From NCBI GenBank assembly GCA_047967505.1, contig CM106538.1: a stretch of 64,000 nucleotides of DNA; one strand, 5' to 3'. Positions within the stretch are counted from its first letter, which is position 1; each line of letters opens with the position of its first letter. The notes under the pieces are model-generated. The model was not told the origin of the DNA, did not search any database, and saw only the letters and a program-made list of their open reading frames with translations. Both the position numbers and the translations under genes were made by a program. Positions 11,952 to 23,540 of this stretch are shown in pieces. The stretch comes from Dipteris shenzhenensis. Lineage: Eukaryota > Polypodiophyta > Polypodiopsida > Gleicheniales.

Positions 11952-12509
11952 AAAAACATATTGACCTTGGTGCTCTAGCTTCTTGAAGTCACATAGAGTT
12001 TGTGCTATAAGAACACAAAAATTTGAAATTCTTGCTTGAAAGCACATTGAAGTTTTGCTATAGAGCCCCCCCCTCCTCAGTGCATAGATACACACACATA
12101 GTTTACACAGACATACACCTAGACATGCATGAAAGCCCTTATATTTTGCCTTAATACCACAATGATTATGATTTAAAGCACATGTATTAAGCTATAAATC
12201 CCATAGGTTATGCTTGAAATATCACAGACACAAACACATAGTTTAAAAGTCTTGCCTGAAAGCACATAGATTGTACTATACAACATATAGATGGTGCTTT
12301 CAACTCACATTGATCAATGTGCTTTAGAGAACCTAGATAGTGCTTTAATTTAGACACAAAAACACAGAGTTTGAAAGTATTTTAAGAAAGCACAGAGTAT
12401 TGTTATCGTACTCAATTATACAACGGAGTCTTAATCTAAAATAAATAACTATTGCAGAACATCATAAAATAAACACGGGATGGAAATAGGTTTAGGAATA
12501 GGAATATTG

Positions 12510-12830
12510 ACTTTGAAATAATAATCTCATAATATTTCATTACAACTATCATTAAAACGGTCACTACAATAGGACAATAGCATTAAACAACAATCATTAC
12601 AACTATCATTACAATAGGAGGATACCATTCAACAATTGTCATTACAACTTGTCATAGAACTTTCATTAATCCTTGTCATTATAACTTCCATTATTACAAT
12701 AGGTGCATAGCATTAAAAAACTACCATTACAGTAGGAGAATAGCAAAATAGTCATTAGAACTATCAATACAATAGGAGGATAACATTGAAAAACTATCAT
12801 TATAATAGGAGCATAACATTTGGCCTTGTA
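12510..12830. repeat. Degenerate minisatellite of ATTACAATAGGA words
   Basis: The phrase CATTACAACTATCATTACAATAGGAG and close variants recur about six times in 320 bp at irregular spacing (roughly 40-65 bp), each followed by an ATAGCATT-like word. The array is imperfect and non-coding. Confidence 0.7.
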
Positions 12831-13439
12831 AGACTTGTCATTACAAAATAGAAGTTAGAATGTGAGATTGAAGGGCTACACTCCGAATAGGACTACCTCT
12901 CCTAGAACCTTATGACTAAATGCAAGCTGAGATATTCCATCATTAGGGTTTCCAATTGGATTGCTACAACAATATCTCTTCCAATAGGGGCTCTTCCAAT
13001 TCTTAAGTGAGGTAGTTTGACTCTTGCAATCCTCCAAATCAAAGGTGTCTAGGCATATGTAATTGTCCAAGTCATTCTATAATAACGTGACATGCATATT
13101 ATCAATCATCATCGTATTTGTCATATTGAATTCTAGATGCCTATGCCACACATTATAGTCATAATGAATATTGCCATGCCGCTTATGTGTACAAGCACAT
13201 AATGCATGAAGTGATACACATTATGACAAGGAAAGGAGAACGTTTCAAGGGCTCCTACATCAAATGCAAACCCACATCCACAATGACTCTAATAGTCTCC
13301 TACAAAAATCTCATTGTACATAGTAACAATGAGCAAGAATGAAAGTAGATGATAAGAAGGAAGCTGATCCCAAATCTTCATATGTGAACAAAATTCTTGC
13401 ACCTGCTTGTGTTCAACATGCAACTTCTCCTTGGCTACC

Positions 13440-14260
13440 AAGAGTGCCTACAAAAGAATCCACCAAATGTCAAAAACTGAATCACACGTGCTACATATAC
13501 CCATGGTTCTTTGTAAATACATATGGCAATTTGGTTCTTATTGAAAGTATAAAAGATATGTACCATTTTGCTATAAAGTAGTAATAAAGGTTCTTGAAAA
13601 CACTAACATATGTCCTTTATTTTGCTTGGTGTGCTCAATGGTGATTTTTACTATCCACATGCCTAAACGTAAGGTGAAAGAACTAACACATATGCTTGAA
13701 AGGACTTCATGCAGTGTTTGACATCACAAAGCTCAAAAAAGAAATACCACAAGCACATGTAGTTCATGACATCACACAAAGACTATGGAATAGTGATGCA
13801 AAGCAACAGTAATTGTGCTAATCAATGTGCTTGAAATCCCTATTTGGGTGTGCACAATGGTGATTTTCACTATCCACATGCTAAAAGCACTAACATGTGT
13901 GCTTGAAATCATTCATGCCATGCTTGACATCACAAAGAACAAACAAGAAATATCATAAGCACATGCAGTTCATGACATCACAAGGAGACTACAAAACAGA
14001 GGTGAGAAGCAATACTAATTGTGCTATAAAGCACTAACCAATGTGCTTAAAAGCACCTACATATCCACCACATGTCAAAATTGATTCACATGTACTGCGC
14101 ATGCCCTTGGTTAAATGTAAATGCACATGGATATTTGGTTCTTATTTAAAGTATTAGAAAAGAGATTTATTATTGTGCTATAAACCAGTAACCAATGTGC
14201 TTGAAAGAACTGACACATCTCCTTCACTTCCTGGTGTGCTAAATAGTGATCCCACTATCC
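13440..14260. repeat. Higher-order tandem duplication (X-Y-Y'-X' pattern)
   Basis: A ~190-bp block with TTTGGTTCTTAT at its centre occurs at about 13450-13640 and again at about 14055-14245. Between them a ~219-bp block starting GTGTGCTCAATGGTGAT occurs twice (from about 13629 and 13848), each containing CATGACATCACA. Words such as GTGCTATAAAGCACTAACC recur throughout. This is a small, decayed tandem array without coding potential. Confidence 0.65.
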
Positions 14261-14269
14261 ACCTATGGA

Positions 14270-15860
14270 GCAAATGAATTTCTTCTAGATATGTTTGTCT
14301 CAACTCTGAAAGCTTCATCTTTTATTGCACTGGCTATTTAAAGTGTCATGTAGCTGGCCAAGTGCTCATCAACTTCACATTGCTCCACCCTCATCTCCAC
14401 CAATGTTGGTAGTTCTCTCCCATGAACAAATATTGGATGAAATGCTGCTAAACCTTTCATGGATGGGAAATCTACCCAATTCAATCTAGCTGAATTATGT
14501 GTAATGAGTCCAACACTAATGAATTTTATTTGTATATTCTATATTGGATTTTGGAAGCCCTTAAATTAGGGGAAACCCCAAAGCGTAACTGGGATTGTAT
14601 CTTAAAATTTTCCATAATACGTCATTTCAAATACATTCTATGCTTTGTTTGCCAACCAAATTGCCACCTTCTATTGAAATGGTGTGACCTAAGGGCATCC
14701 CATCTTAACACAAAAGGATACTACATTGGGTTAAGACTTAGTTGACCTAATTAGTAGAAATGAAATAGACACCTTGATTTAAAAAAGACATTCAAATCTC
14801 AACAGTCTAAAAGGTTTCCAAAATGACATTTTTAAGACCAAAATTCATGTATAAATTATCACATTTGTATTCTCTTTGTATTTCAAATAGTGTGCTTTTG
14901 ATATGTAAAAGAAAGTTCAGCCTAGTCAATATGTATTCAAAAAACATCGGTTTGTCTTCTTTAAAATTTTAAGTAATGATTTTAATTTTTATAATTCATC
15001 TTTATTTGTTATTTTGAAGTTTTGTCTCTCAATTTTTAATGTAATGTCTAGAACTATAAATACATGGAGTATATCCTAGATACTTCTCTCGTCAAATTAA
15101 AAGTAAAAAACAAATTATGTTCTTTTAAAGAAATTCCACACTTTAATTGCATTTTCTTATTTAGAATTACAAAAGACAAGCCATCTTACTTGAATGTTAA
15201 AATGAATTAGATAACCTTAATGATTAACTGGGTTGTGAAGGTGGATGTTATTTTGTAATAATAAGTGTTGGGAATGAATAAAGATAGAGGCAAGGATGTC
15301 ATGTGACTAAGTGTCTATTAAATGGCAAGGTGCGAATGGAGAAGCTATCGAGGTCCAGGTTTCCATGTATATGGTGAGCACAAAGTATGTAGCTAAGGTA
15401 GTTAAAGTGGTATGGTCAGGTAGTTAGTACGATTTAAGAAGCCAACTTAGAATTTGCATCATTTTTTTGCATTTTATCGCTATGTGCCCATTCTTGTTAT
15501 AGTGAAGTATTAAAACCTTTTTTTCTTTGTCTCTATCTAGAAAGAAAAATCTTTATTGTGATTTTGCTTTATGTTGATCATAGAAGCTCGGTTATGATTA
15601 TGAAAATCTTCCAAGGACATCTTTTCATTTGAACTAAATATGTAATCTCTTCCAAAATGAGAAAATTTGGCCTAATATCAATGCTCAAATATTAAAAGAT
15701 GTAAGGAACTACTAGACCTCACTATTAACACCCAAACATATTGAAAATATGCAGAATGATCATGCTAAATGTAGATATTCAATCTTAAATATCTTTGATT
15801 CTAAAAAGGAATGCCTCCATTTCTTGACTTTCATTTAGCTTCTTATCTTGAAGAGGATGC
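14270..15860. other. AT-rich intergenic DNA, nothing identified
   Basis: No sustained coding frame, repeat pair or transposon end was recognised. Confidence 0.4.
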
Positions 15861-15862
15861 AT

Positions 15863-16770
15863 CTATTTTATAGCGTATATTACCACAAATAACTTAATTA
15901 CATCAAGAGGTAAGAAACTTACATGCATCATACATCTAGATGATAACTCTTGCATGCACTCTTTTATTGTCTCTCCATCATTTTTGGCTTTACATAAAGC
16001 CAATTGTAGCCAATCAAGTGACATGTGAGTGGGGAGAAGGGTGAGATCCCATGGATATGGTTGCACTCTCCTGTGCATGACTTTGAATCTCATCCTTGCA
16101 TTTATTCTTTCTGCTTTGGCGGCTTCATATCTCTCAATCCACTTGCTATTGAGGATACAAAACTTATTGAATTTCTCCATTTTCTCTTCGCTCATCTTTC
16201 TTTCAATCCCTTTTTCTTGGGGAACCTTGCCAACAATGCAATCATCATCCTTGTTACCAACCTTGCAGCATATTGGGATCCATGGATGCAAGAAACTTTG
16301 TGATATATACTAATGACTCTTGCACAAGCCATCCTTCTGCCATGCTTGCTTCTAGTCTTGCTCTCTACCTTACAAATCCCTTCAAAGTTTTCATAAACCG
16401 TTTGAGAAAAACATCCATCGACTATGAACAGTACCTGAAATGGCCACCTCATCAACTATGTGCACAAGCAAGTGCACTTGAGTTGTCATAATGCTCGAGG
16501 GAAAGTGCTTCTCAAGAAAGCATATGGCTTCTATGGGAGTCTGCCCTAGCCTTCTCGATGCTAGATATGGAGATTTATTTTTGAGATATCCACCTATTTT
16601 ACCTGCCCATGTAAGATTCATAATCTTTCTAGAGAGTATTCAACTTAAATTGAAGAAAATGCAATCAATGTGAGTTGATAGTAAGCATACCTCACAATAC
16701 CATTGATCTTGAATATAGAATTTCTAACATCTTCTTGTAAGCACCCTTTCACTGTAATTGGGAGGATGAA
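15863..16770 (-). pseudogene. Frameshifted CACTA (En/Spm) TNP2-type transposase remnant with DUF4218-like domain
   Basis: Reading leftward, the frame at 16621-16391 contains SIMTTQVHLLVHIVDEVAI followed by GTVHSRWMFF. This matches the DUF4218 hallmark of plant CACTA TNP2 transposases (VHL.VHLVDEV...GPV..RWM). The protein then shifts frame: the region near 16400-16290 has a RARLEASMAEGWL-like reading that corresponds to the family's RPEGS.AEGY.. block. The frame at 16291-15863 resumes with EKFNKFCILNS and LTLLPTHMSLDWLQLAL, like the tail after DUF4218. Another short block upstream (about 16770-16690) ends at a GTATGC donor-like site. At least two frameshifts make it non-functional. DUF4218 proteins are cut-and-paste transposases acting in the nucleus. 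No CACTA ends were located here. Confidence 0.65.
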
Positions 16771-16879
16771 CTATCCAAGCAACAAAGAAGTCATGTCAAT
16801 AATATAACATAATCATAATTACACTAACACATCACGATTATCAGTACACATAATCATAATTACACTAACACGTCACGAT

Positions 16880-17269
16880 TAAGAGGGGTGGGAATGAAGA
16901 GGGGGACTATGACACAAGAAGGAAGGAAGAGGGGGAAGAGGAGCATGTACATGATGGGAGGTGGAATGTAGAGATGGAGACATCAAGGGAAGAGAGTCAT
17001 GCTTTATTTGAAAGGAAGGATGGGGGAAATCAAAGTACTAGCTAGGTGGCTTTACAAGAATGAGCGTGTCCCATCAAGGAATAGCCCCCTCCTTTTGTAG
17101 CCAAGAGAGGGGGTCTCTCCCAATAAATGCATCCTCCCACATGCATGGTGTGTGTGGAGGAATCTCCCATGTGGGCTAGGAGGGTATGCACTCTCAATTG
17201 TATGCGACAACCCTTTGCCTCATTTTTCCACATAAATCAAACCCCATATCCCAAGTCTAAGATACTCCC
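16880..17269. repeat. Dispersed ~400-bp repeat, copy 2, truncated by a copia element
   Basis: This is a near copy of 5540-5952 in the same orientation, with a few small indels. On its minus strand the TATA-like CTACAAAAGGAGGGG replaces the CTATAAAAGG of copy 1. The similarity stops exactly at GATACTCCC (17261-17269), where the copia LTR terminus TGTAAGAAAA begins. Copy 1 reads on past this point, so the copia terminus truncated a pre-existing repeat. Confidence 0.75.
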
Positions 17270-17953
17270 TGTAAGAAAATAGTACGCAGCGGAAGATAAC
17301 AACAAAACGCAAGTACACGATGGAAAGCTGGAGAGAATACAAAAATTCTGATATACCAAACTGCTGATACAACTGATGGTTGGCTGTCCACCCGTGCGCT
17401 CTACAGACAGAGCTTCGATGGTGATCTAGACAGATGCTGGACGGAGGACTATGAGCGTGAAGAACTGGTGATCTGATGATAGGGGGTGGCCACTTATATA
17501 GTGTAAGTGGTTGACGGTCGGCCCTGTAATAGGCAGTCGGCCTAATAGACAGTCGGCCTGGAAGACCAACCGACCCTTCAGAAAACATGCCGTCGGGCAG
17601 ATGAAGGATCGCGCATAGGTCGGGCCTGGGGCTACCGGCAGCCCCCGGACCCTGCCGCTGGGGGCTTTGCCCCCAGACCCCACCGGGGGCCTGCGCCCCC
17701 TGGACCCCCTGCTATCGGGGGGGCTATCGCCCCCCCGAACCCCCCTTTGTGCAGACGGGTATCTACTCTTGGCTCCTAAGCCGTCTCATAACCATCTGGT
17801 CTACTCTAAGACCCCTTCCAGTGTCTAAACTGGGGATCCCTCCCAATATCTGATACCCATCATGGCTTCTCCTCATATGGGGGCCTTACAACATTGGGTA
17901 CACAGAATATTGGTGGGTTACATGAGAGGTGGACATTTGAGCTAACTCTAACA
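17270..17953 (-). repeat. 3' LTR of C2 copia family, with GC-rich hairpins
   Basis: The LTR starts TGTTAGAGTTAGC at 17953 and ends TTTTCTTACA at 17270, a normal TG...CA layout. A TATA box (CTATATAAG, minus strand, about 17493-17501) marks the promoter. Upstream lies a GC-rich block of perfect hairpins: 17658-17676 (8-bp stem, 3-nt loop), 17685-17700 (6-bp stem, 4-nt loop) and 17715-17738 (10-bp stem, 4-nt loop). It shares GCCCCCCATATGAGGAGAAG-like words and the TTTTCTTACA end with the LTR at 44600-45360, so both belong to one lineage. Confidence 0.8.
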
Positions 17954-17963
17954 CCCCCCCTCA
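17954..17963 (-). other. Polypurine tract of the chimeric copia element
   Basis: Minus-strand GAGGGGGGG directly abuts the 3' LTR start. This is the expected primer position for plus-strand DNA synthesis. Confidence 0.8.
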
Positions 17964-17982
17964 ATGTTCACCCGAAGATGAA

Positions 17983-20900
17983 CTACGTGTTCGGACCAAT
18001 GCCGAGTCGATGTAGATGCCGCAACAATAAATCACTCCCAAGAGCCTTCGTGAAGATGTCTGCGCAATTGTCCTCTGTGGGACAATACTCCAGCTCTATG
18101 ACTCCATCCTCGATGAGCTCTCGTACGTAGTGATACTGGATCTCTATGTGCTTTGTACGAGCATGGAACACAGGATTCTTTGCAATGGCCATGCAACTCT
18201 GATTGTCGCATTTTAGAACCGTCGCATCTTCGATTGGAACTCCTATGTCTTGCAGGATCCTCCTTAGCCAAACTGCTTCACAAGCAGCAATGCATGCTGC
18301 CTTGTACTCAGCTTCCGTCGAAGATAGTGCCACTGTTGGTTGCTTCTTGCTAATCCAAGAGAACACTCCTGAACCAAGTGAAAAACAATATCCAAAAACT
18401 GACTTTCTAGAATCACAATCTCCCGCCCAATCTGAGTCACAGTAACCCGCCAAGGTCTTCCCTGCTCTGTAGGTAATGCCATACTCCAGTGTACCTTTCA
18501 CGTACTTTAGCACACGCATCCCTGCTTTCCAATGGTTCTCTCGAGGTTGATTTGAGAACCTACTAAGTACACCAACTGCAAAGCTGATATCAGGTCTAGT
18601 GTTGCACAGAAAAATGAGACTCCCCACAAGTTTCCTATACTCCTTGATGTCGACAAGTGGTGATGCATCCTCCACTGAGAGCTTACCATTCACTTCCATG
18701 GGAGAGACCACATCCTTACACTCGGTCATACCGAATGCCTTCAAGATCTCGCGAGCATATCTCTGCTGAGAGATGAAAATCCTGCCAAGTTTTTGCCAAA
18801 CCTCAATGCCGAGGCAAAAGTGCATGAGCCCCAAATCTGTCATCTCAAACTCGGAACTCAACGACTCCCTCAACTGTTGCAGCATCTTCTCATGATCTCC
18901 TGTGATGATCAAGTCATCCACGTAAAGGACTATTACCACATACTTGCCATCCTGCTTACAAACATACAGGTTAGCATCAGAAGCACTTTTTGAGAAACCA
19001 ATAGATATGAGAAAGCTATCAATCCGTTGGTACCATGCCCTTGGGGCCTGTTTCAGCCCATACAATGCCTTCTTTAGTTTGCAAACCTTGTTCTCTGAAT
19101 TGGGCACCTCAAATCCTGGTGGCTGGAACACATATACCTCCTCCTTGAGATGTCCATTCAAGAACGCAGATTTCACGTCCATTTGAAACACCGGCCACTG
19201 CTTATGAGCAGCCAAGGCACGTACCACCCGAATAGTTGTCATCCTTGCTGTAGGAGCAAAGGAATCCTCAAAATCAAAGCCTTCAACTTGAGAGTATCCT
19301 TGTGCAACAAGCCTAGCCTTGTACTTTTCCAAAGATCCATTAGATTTGTACTTGGCCTTCCATACCCATTTGGTACCAATGATCTTCCTTTTTTCTGGAC
19401 GATCAACCAAGTCCCAAGTCTGATTCTTCATGATGCTGTCATACTCCTCTTGCATGGCAGCTTTCCAATTTGGATCCGCCATTGCCTCATCCAAATTCGT
19501 AGGCTCTTGAACTTTCATAATCTCAGCCATCAAGGCCATATTGACTATGTGTTCAGAAGCCCTTTTCTGCTCCTCTATCCTCTTTGATCGTCGAAGTCCA
19601 TCTGCAGATGACTCCGCCAAGTCTGGAACCGGATTCTTCCCATCTGCAGATGACTCCGCCAAGTCTGGAACCGGATGACTCCGCCAAGTCTGGAACCGGA
19701 TTCTTCTCATCAAGGCATGTTGTGGTGTTGGTGGAGTTTGTTCCTCGAAGTACTCCTCCTCATTCTGCAACTCTGCTTTAGATACGGGCACAAGGTGAGT
19801 TACTTTTACGGCTGATGATAAAGTGGAAGGGCATACCTCCTCCTCCACTGTATGTGGCTGTTCCCAAAACACCACATCACGACTGACCACGATCTTCTTT
19901 GCCTCTGGATCATATAGCCGGTACGCCTTTGACTCCTGGCTATAGCCCATGAAGATACACTTTCTGCTCTTTGGATCTAATTTCTTTCTGGTGCTATCTG
20001 GAACATGAACAAAACACTCACATCCAAATGTTCTGAAATGAGAAGCGGAAGGCTTTTTACCTGAGTAAGCCTCCAAAGGTGTTTTGCCCGTCAAGGCCTT
20101 TGTGAAGCTTCGATTGAGGATGTAGACTGCTGTATTGACTGCCTCAGCCCAAAAAGACTTAGGCAATCCTTTACCTAGTGCCATGCATCGTGCCATCTCC
20201 ATGGTAGTACGATTGCGACGCTCTACAACACCATTTTGTTGCGGAGTATGTGCAGTCGTGAGTTGGCGCTTAATGCCATTCTCGTGCAAGTATGTGTCGA
20301 ACTCTTTTGATAGGAACTCTCCTCCTCGATCCGTGCGAAGCTTCTTTACCTTCAGCCCGCTTTCGTTTTCCACCATCTTTTGCCACTGTTTGAATTTTCC
20401 AAGAGCTTCAGCCTTATCTCGTAAAAAATACACCCACATGTATCTACTGTAGTCATCGACGATAAGCATATAGTAGTTACATCCCCCCAAAGCTTGAGTT
20501 GGAGCTTTCCCACTGAGATCAGCATGAACCAATTCTAGAGGAGCCTTTGCCCGATAGCCGCTCTCATGTGGAAAATCCTTCCTTTGTTGCTTGCCCATCA
20601 TACAAGCTTCACAAGGTTCCTGCACCTTTGAGAGTGCAGGCAAGTGTGCAACCATCCCTGTTTTCTGCATTTCCAAAAGAATAGGATAACTAAGATGACC
20701 AAATCTTTCATGCCATACCTTACTGATGCCCACTCCTGAAGAGACTGTTAGTGCCGTCAGCTCGTAGAGATTGTTCTTCCTTACTGCCTTGCCGACCACC
20801 TTGCCCACTGCATTAAGGATTTCTGCTCCGGTCCTCTTGAAACGCACTAAATCATCATCTTCCACTGGCGACCCAATAGAAGCAAGTGCATCTGCGATCT

Positions 20901-21015
20901 TCTTCACCTTCATGTGGTAGTCATTGATGCTCATATTTTCTCTCTGCACATTATGCAACTTCTGCTTGAGCTGCATTTTCCTGGCTTGCATATTTGTGCT
21001 ATACATTTTTGTCAA
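17983..21015 (-). CDS. Ty1/copia polyprotein (integrase-reverse transcriptase-RNase H), long fused ORF
   Basis: This is an open frame of 1010 codons. Residues 1-57 match the middle of C1 gag (KMYSTN...QARKMQLKQ...SPVEDDDLV). From residue 58 the sequence is C2 pol, with a pre-integrase block (VWHERFGHL, ~100-108) and CEACMMGKQ at ~135. The integrase D,D35E residues are Asp166, Asp229 and Glu265. Reverse transcriptase has [11 protein letters not shown] (~611-621) and YVDD at 698-701. RNase H has CDSDWAG, SSTEAEY and the CDN motif near the C-terminus. A 13-residue phrase, [13 protein letters not shown], is tandemly repeated at ~447-473. The protease and zinc knuckle are missing because of the fusion. 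The ATG at 21015 lies downstream of a stop in the gag frame, so translation as drawn is uncertain, but the catalytic domains look undamaged. Confidence 0.85.
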   Translation of the reverse strand: MTKMYSTNMQARKMQLKQKLHNVQRENMSINDYHMKVKKIADALASIGSPVEDDDLVRFKRTGAEILNAVGKVVGKAVRKNNLYELTALTVSSGVGISKVWHERFGHLSYPILLEMQKTGMVAHLPALSKVQEPCEACMMGKQQRKDFPHESGYRAKAPLELVHADLSGKAPTQALGGCNYYMLIVDDYSRYMWVYFLRDKAEALGKFKQWQKMVENESGLKVKKLRTDRGGEFLSKEFDTYLHENGIKRQLTTAHTPQQNGVVERRNRTTMEMARCMALGKGLPKSFWAEAVNTAVYILNRSFTKALTGKTPLEAYSGKKPSASHFRTFGCECFVHVPDSTRKKLDPKSRKCIFMGYSQESKAYRLYDPEAKKIVVSRDVVFWEQPHTVEEEVCPSTLSSAVKVTHLVPVSKAELQNEEEYFEEQTPPTPQHALMRRIRFQTWRSHPVPDLAESSADGKNPVPDLAESSADGLRRSKRIEEQKRASEHIVNMALMAEIMKVQEPTNLDEAMADPNWKAAMQEEYDSIMKNQTWDLVDRPEKRKIIGTKWVWKAKYKSNGSLEKYKARLVAQGYSQVEGFDFEDSFAPTARMTTIRVVRALAAHKQWPVFQMDVKSAFLNGHLKEEVYVFQPPGFEVPNSENKVCKLKKALYGLKQAPRAWYQRIDSFLISIGFSKSASDANLYVCKQDGKYVVIVLYVDDLIITGDHEKMLQQLRESLSSEFEMTDLGLMHFCLGIEVWQKLGRIFISQQRYAREILKAFGMTECKDVVSPMEVNGKLSVEDASPLVDIKEYRKLVGSLIFLCNTRPDISFAVGVLSRFSNQPRENHWKAGMRVLKYVKGTLEYGITYRAGKTLAGYCDSDWAGDCDSRKSVFGYCFSLGSGVFSWISKKQPTVALSSTEAEYKAACIAACEAVWLRRILQDIGVPIEDATVLKCDNQSCMAIAKNPVFHARTKHIEIQYHYVRELIEDGVIELEYCPTEDNCADIFTKALGSDLLLRHLHRLGIGPNT

Positions 21016-21312
21016 AGTATCCCATGCCTCCTTCGACGTGCTTGCATCCTAAATATGCACAATCATAGAATCTGAAATACTGATAGATAGCTAGTACATA
21101 ACTTTTCTGGCTCTCTCATGCCAGCCTTTAAATGCCTCTGCAACTCCTGTTGACTGGGAACATTAGGAATAATTGGTTCTTGTTTAGCTCCAGTAATGAA
21201 CTCCCAATAGCCTTTTCCCTTAAGGAAATTCATCATTCTAAACTTCCATGCTTAGAAGTTGTTCTTGTCAAGCTTTTCAGTGACAATCTGTGAAAAAGCA
21301 TCAGATGCCATT
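21016..21312 (-). pseudogene. N-terminal gag remnant of C1 copia family
   Basis: Reading leftward from ATG at 21312, the sequence matches the start of the C1 gag at 27374 (MASD...QIVTEKLDKNN). It is broken by stops, including TAA where the C1 copy has CAA (in NNFQAW) and TAG where it has CAG (just before DAS). It leads in frame toward the long pol ORF. Copia gag forms the virus-like particle; this copy cannot make the N-terminal part. Confidence 0.8.
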
Positions 21313-21808
21313 ATAGAACACTGCAAAATATTATGTCACTGCAAAAAAACACAACTTCTGCCTCACAAGGGCAAATGTGCAAAACTGACGAGAGTGGTAT
21401 TTGACCACACAGTCACTTCCTAGTGACGATTATGCATCAACAGGAAATAATAATGATTATGTCACTCCCAATATCTCTACGCACAGGTATAAGATGTAAT
21501 TTCTATGATAACTTTTCATCGACTTGCAGAATAGTGGTCGCACACCAAAAATAGGGCACTTTCCTGAGTGCTTGCGAAGAAATTCTATCACCAAAACGGG
21601 CCCCGAAATGGCCTCGTAGCATATACTACCCTTTTGCCACACCATGAAGGGCGTCCCAATTTGAGACAATGCACTCTTGTGCTTTTCGGCTATGCTGCTA
21701 CCTGCAGAGATTTGCTCCCAAACTAGAAAAAAAGGAAAGCAACACTGATCCTCTTACTAGGACACCGTGAACTTGGTTTGCTTTCTTGAGCTCCTTACCA
21801 TGAACCGA

Positions 21809-21820
21809 GCTCTGATACCA
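21809..21820 (-). other. Primer-binding site of the chimeric copia element
   Basis: Minus-strand TGGTATCAGAGC directly follows the LTR end (TTCACA at 21821). It is complementary to the 3' end of initiator-Met tRNA, the usual primer of plant copia elements. Confidence 0.85.
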
Positions 21821-22175
21821 TGTGAAGAGAGTGGGAGAGAAGGAAGGAGTCTCACTTGTAGCTTTCTCACATACACAATGGGGGAATATACACAAAGGTG
21901 GAGGTTGAAAACCGTTTTCCTCTTCTTAGTTGTGAAAGCCGAAAGAACTCTCTTAGTACAAAAGAATAGGTGAACCCTATATGTGGGTCTCAAACCAGAC
22001 TCAGCTAACTAAGGTGGCATACTAACCGAGACACTAATTAGAGTACATAAAGATAGCTGTCATCTAGCTATTATTCACGGGCGGTGTATCAACCGCATTT
22101 GCAGCTAATAAGTCGGTGACATAAATGCACAACGGTCACCCTAGCATATCATGAGTGGAGCTCAATATCTCAACA
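21821..22175 (-). repeat. 5' LTR of C1 copia family
   Basis: It starts TGTTGAGATATTGAG at 22175 and ends CTCTCTTCACA at 21821. It aligns over its whole length with the 359-bp LTRs at 26513 and 31760 and the LTR at 49642. Satellite DNA begins soon after its outer end. Confidence 0.85.
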
Positions 22176-22229
22176 ACTTATTGATGGGAACCTTAGGTAG
22201 GTTTTGGCCCTCCTCTGGATGTTCTTTGA

Positions 22230-23540
22230 ATAGTTGAAGTTGACATAAACCCCAATTTTCACCACGTCTTATGCACAATTGTCAAAAAACATGCTTTGAT
22301 GTGTGTTATTAAAACTCAAACATACGTGATAGGCAAGGTACTTTGCACATGCATCAAACACACCTATGTTTAGGCAATTTTCATGTATCATGCTTATTAT
22401 ATATGCTTTGGATAGTCAAAGTCACCATAAACCTTGTTTTTCACCAAGTGTTATGCACAACCATCAAAAAACATGCTCTAAGGTGTGTTATTCTGATCTT
22501 GGGGCGCCAACTCCCTTTAGTAAGAAAACATATCAAAATCTTGAGTATGAGATGATTTTAACAATATGCCATGAGTAGAAATGATTCAAATTAACATGGT
22601 TGTGCTCTACATTAAAAGAGTTTCAAATATGTCTTATACTTGAAATTTGGGTAACACATGAAAAGATTACATTAATTTGAAAGGAGATGGGTTTTTCGTA
22701 TTTTAGTTTATTTTTTGTTTTAGCCCCCCCTTCATCCAAAGACCCCTTCTGGGGCCTCACATATTATGAAAAATATGTATAGATCTTAAAATCTTGCATA
22801 TTTTTCAAGGTGTATACCTTATATTTTGTGGGATGGGGGACATGAATTTTTATATTTTTCCCTTGCATATTTGAAAATTTTAAAGGAAATCCATGCATAT
22901 CATATATGGACCTTGTCACCCCATACCTTGGATTTTGGAGGAGGGTAGTAACATATTACATACTGAGTTAGCGCCCAAGATTCTGATATGCACGTACTCA
23001 ATGGGAATAATACTATGCACATTTGTCAATCCCACCTATTTGGAGGCACGTGCAAAGTATCGTGCCCATCAGATATGCTTTGGATCATCAAAATCTCCAT
23101 AAACCTTGGTTTTACCAAGTCTTATGCTCAACCGTCAAAAAACACTCTCTGAGGTGTGTTATTCAAATGCGCACATACCTGATGGCCACAATAGTTTTCA
23201 TGCATGTCAACTTCACGTGTGTTTATGTGTGTGCCAAGTATCATGCCCATTGAAGATGCTTTGGATTGTTAAAGTCGCCATAAACACCGTTTTCACCAAG
23301 TCTTATGCACAACCATCAAAAAACATGCTCTAAGGTGTGTTATTCAAACTCGCACATACCCTATGGGCACGATACTTTGCAAGTGCATCATTACCACCTA
23401 CATTGTGGTGCATGCTACGTATCATGCCCATTGTATATGCTTTGGATGGTTAAAGTCACCATAAACTCCCTTCTTCACTAAGTATCATGCACAACCATAA
23501 GAAAACATGCTATGAGGTGTGTTATTCGAACTCAGAGTTG
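22230..23540. repeat. ~180-bp satellite array, segment 1
   Basis: Monomers carry the landmarks TTTGGATGGTCAAAGTC, TTATGCACAACC.TCAAAAAACATGCTCTGAGG and GATACTTTGCA...GCAAAGTATC.TGCCCATC. Spacing between successive TTATGCACA-type anchors is about 180 bp. The array is interrupted at about 22500-22880 by unrelated AT-rich DNA. Open frames in this segment are satellite shadows on both strands. Confidence 0.85.

Larger units (their letters stand above)
17270..22175 (-). mobile_element. Chimeric Ty1/copia element: C1-family 5' LTR and gag joined to C2-family pol and 3' LTR
   Basis: Read on the minus strand, the element begins with a 355-bp LTR (22175-21821) closely matching those of the complete C1 element at 26513-32118. 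The tRNA-iMet-type primer site and the C1 leader and gag start follow. Near 20845 the sequence switches to a different copia family (C2) for integrase, reverse transcriptase and RNase H. It ends with a purine tract and an unrelated 684-bp LTR (17953-17270). The two LTRs do not resemble each other, and the flanking 5-mers (ACTTA on the right, CTCCC on the left) do not match. It therefore did not arise by one normal insertion; recombination between two elements, or template switching followed by rearrangement, is the likely origin. The loss of most of gag and the protease removes autonomy. Confidence 0.85.

Noticed and set aside
13339-13581. 80-codon plus-strand frame
   Set aside because: It overlaps the X-Y-Y'-X' tandem duplication and has no domain-like pattern; the second copy of the unit does not preserve the frame.
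16025-16313. Plus-strand frames of 92-94 codons
   Set aside because: They are antisense shadows of the DUF4218-type transposase remnant on the minus strand.
18153-20452. Numerous plus-strand frames across the copia pol
   Set aside because: They are antisense to the 1010-codon pol frame, which carries all the recognisable motifs.
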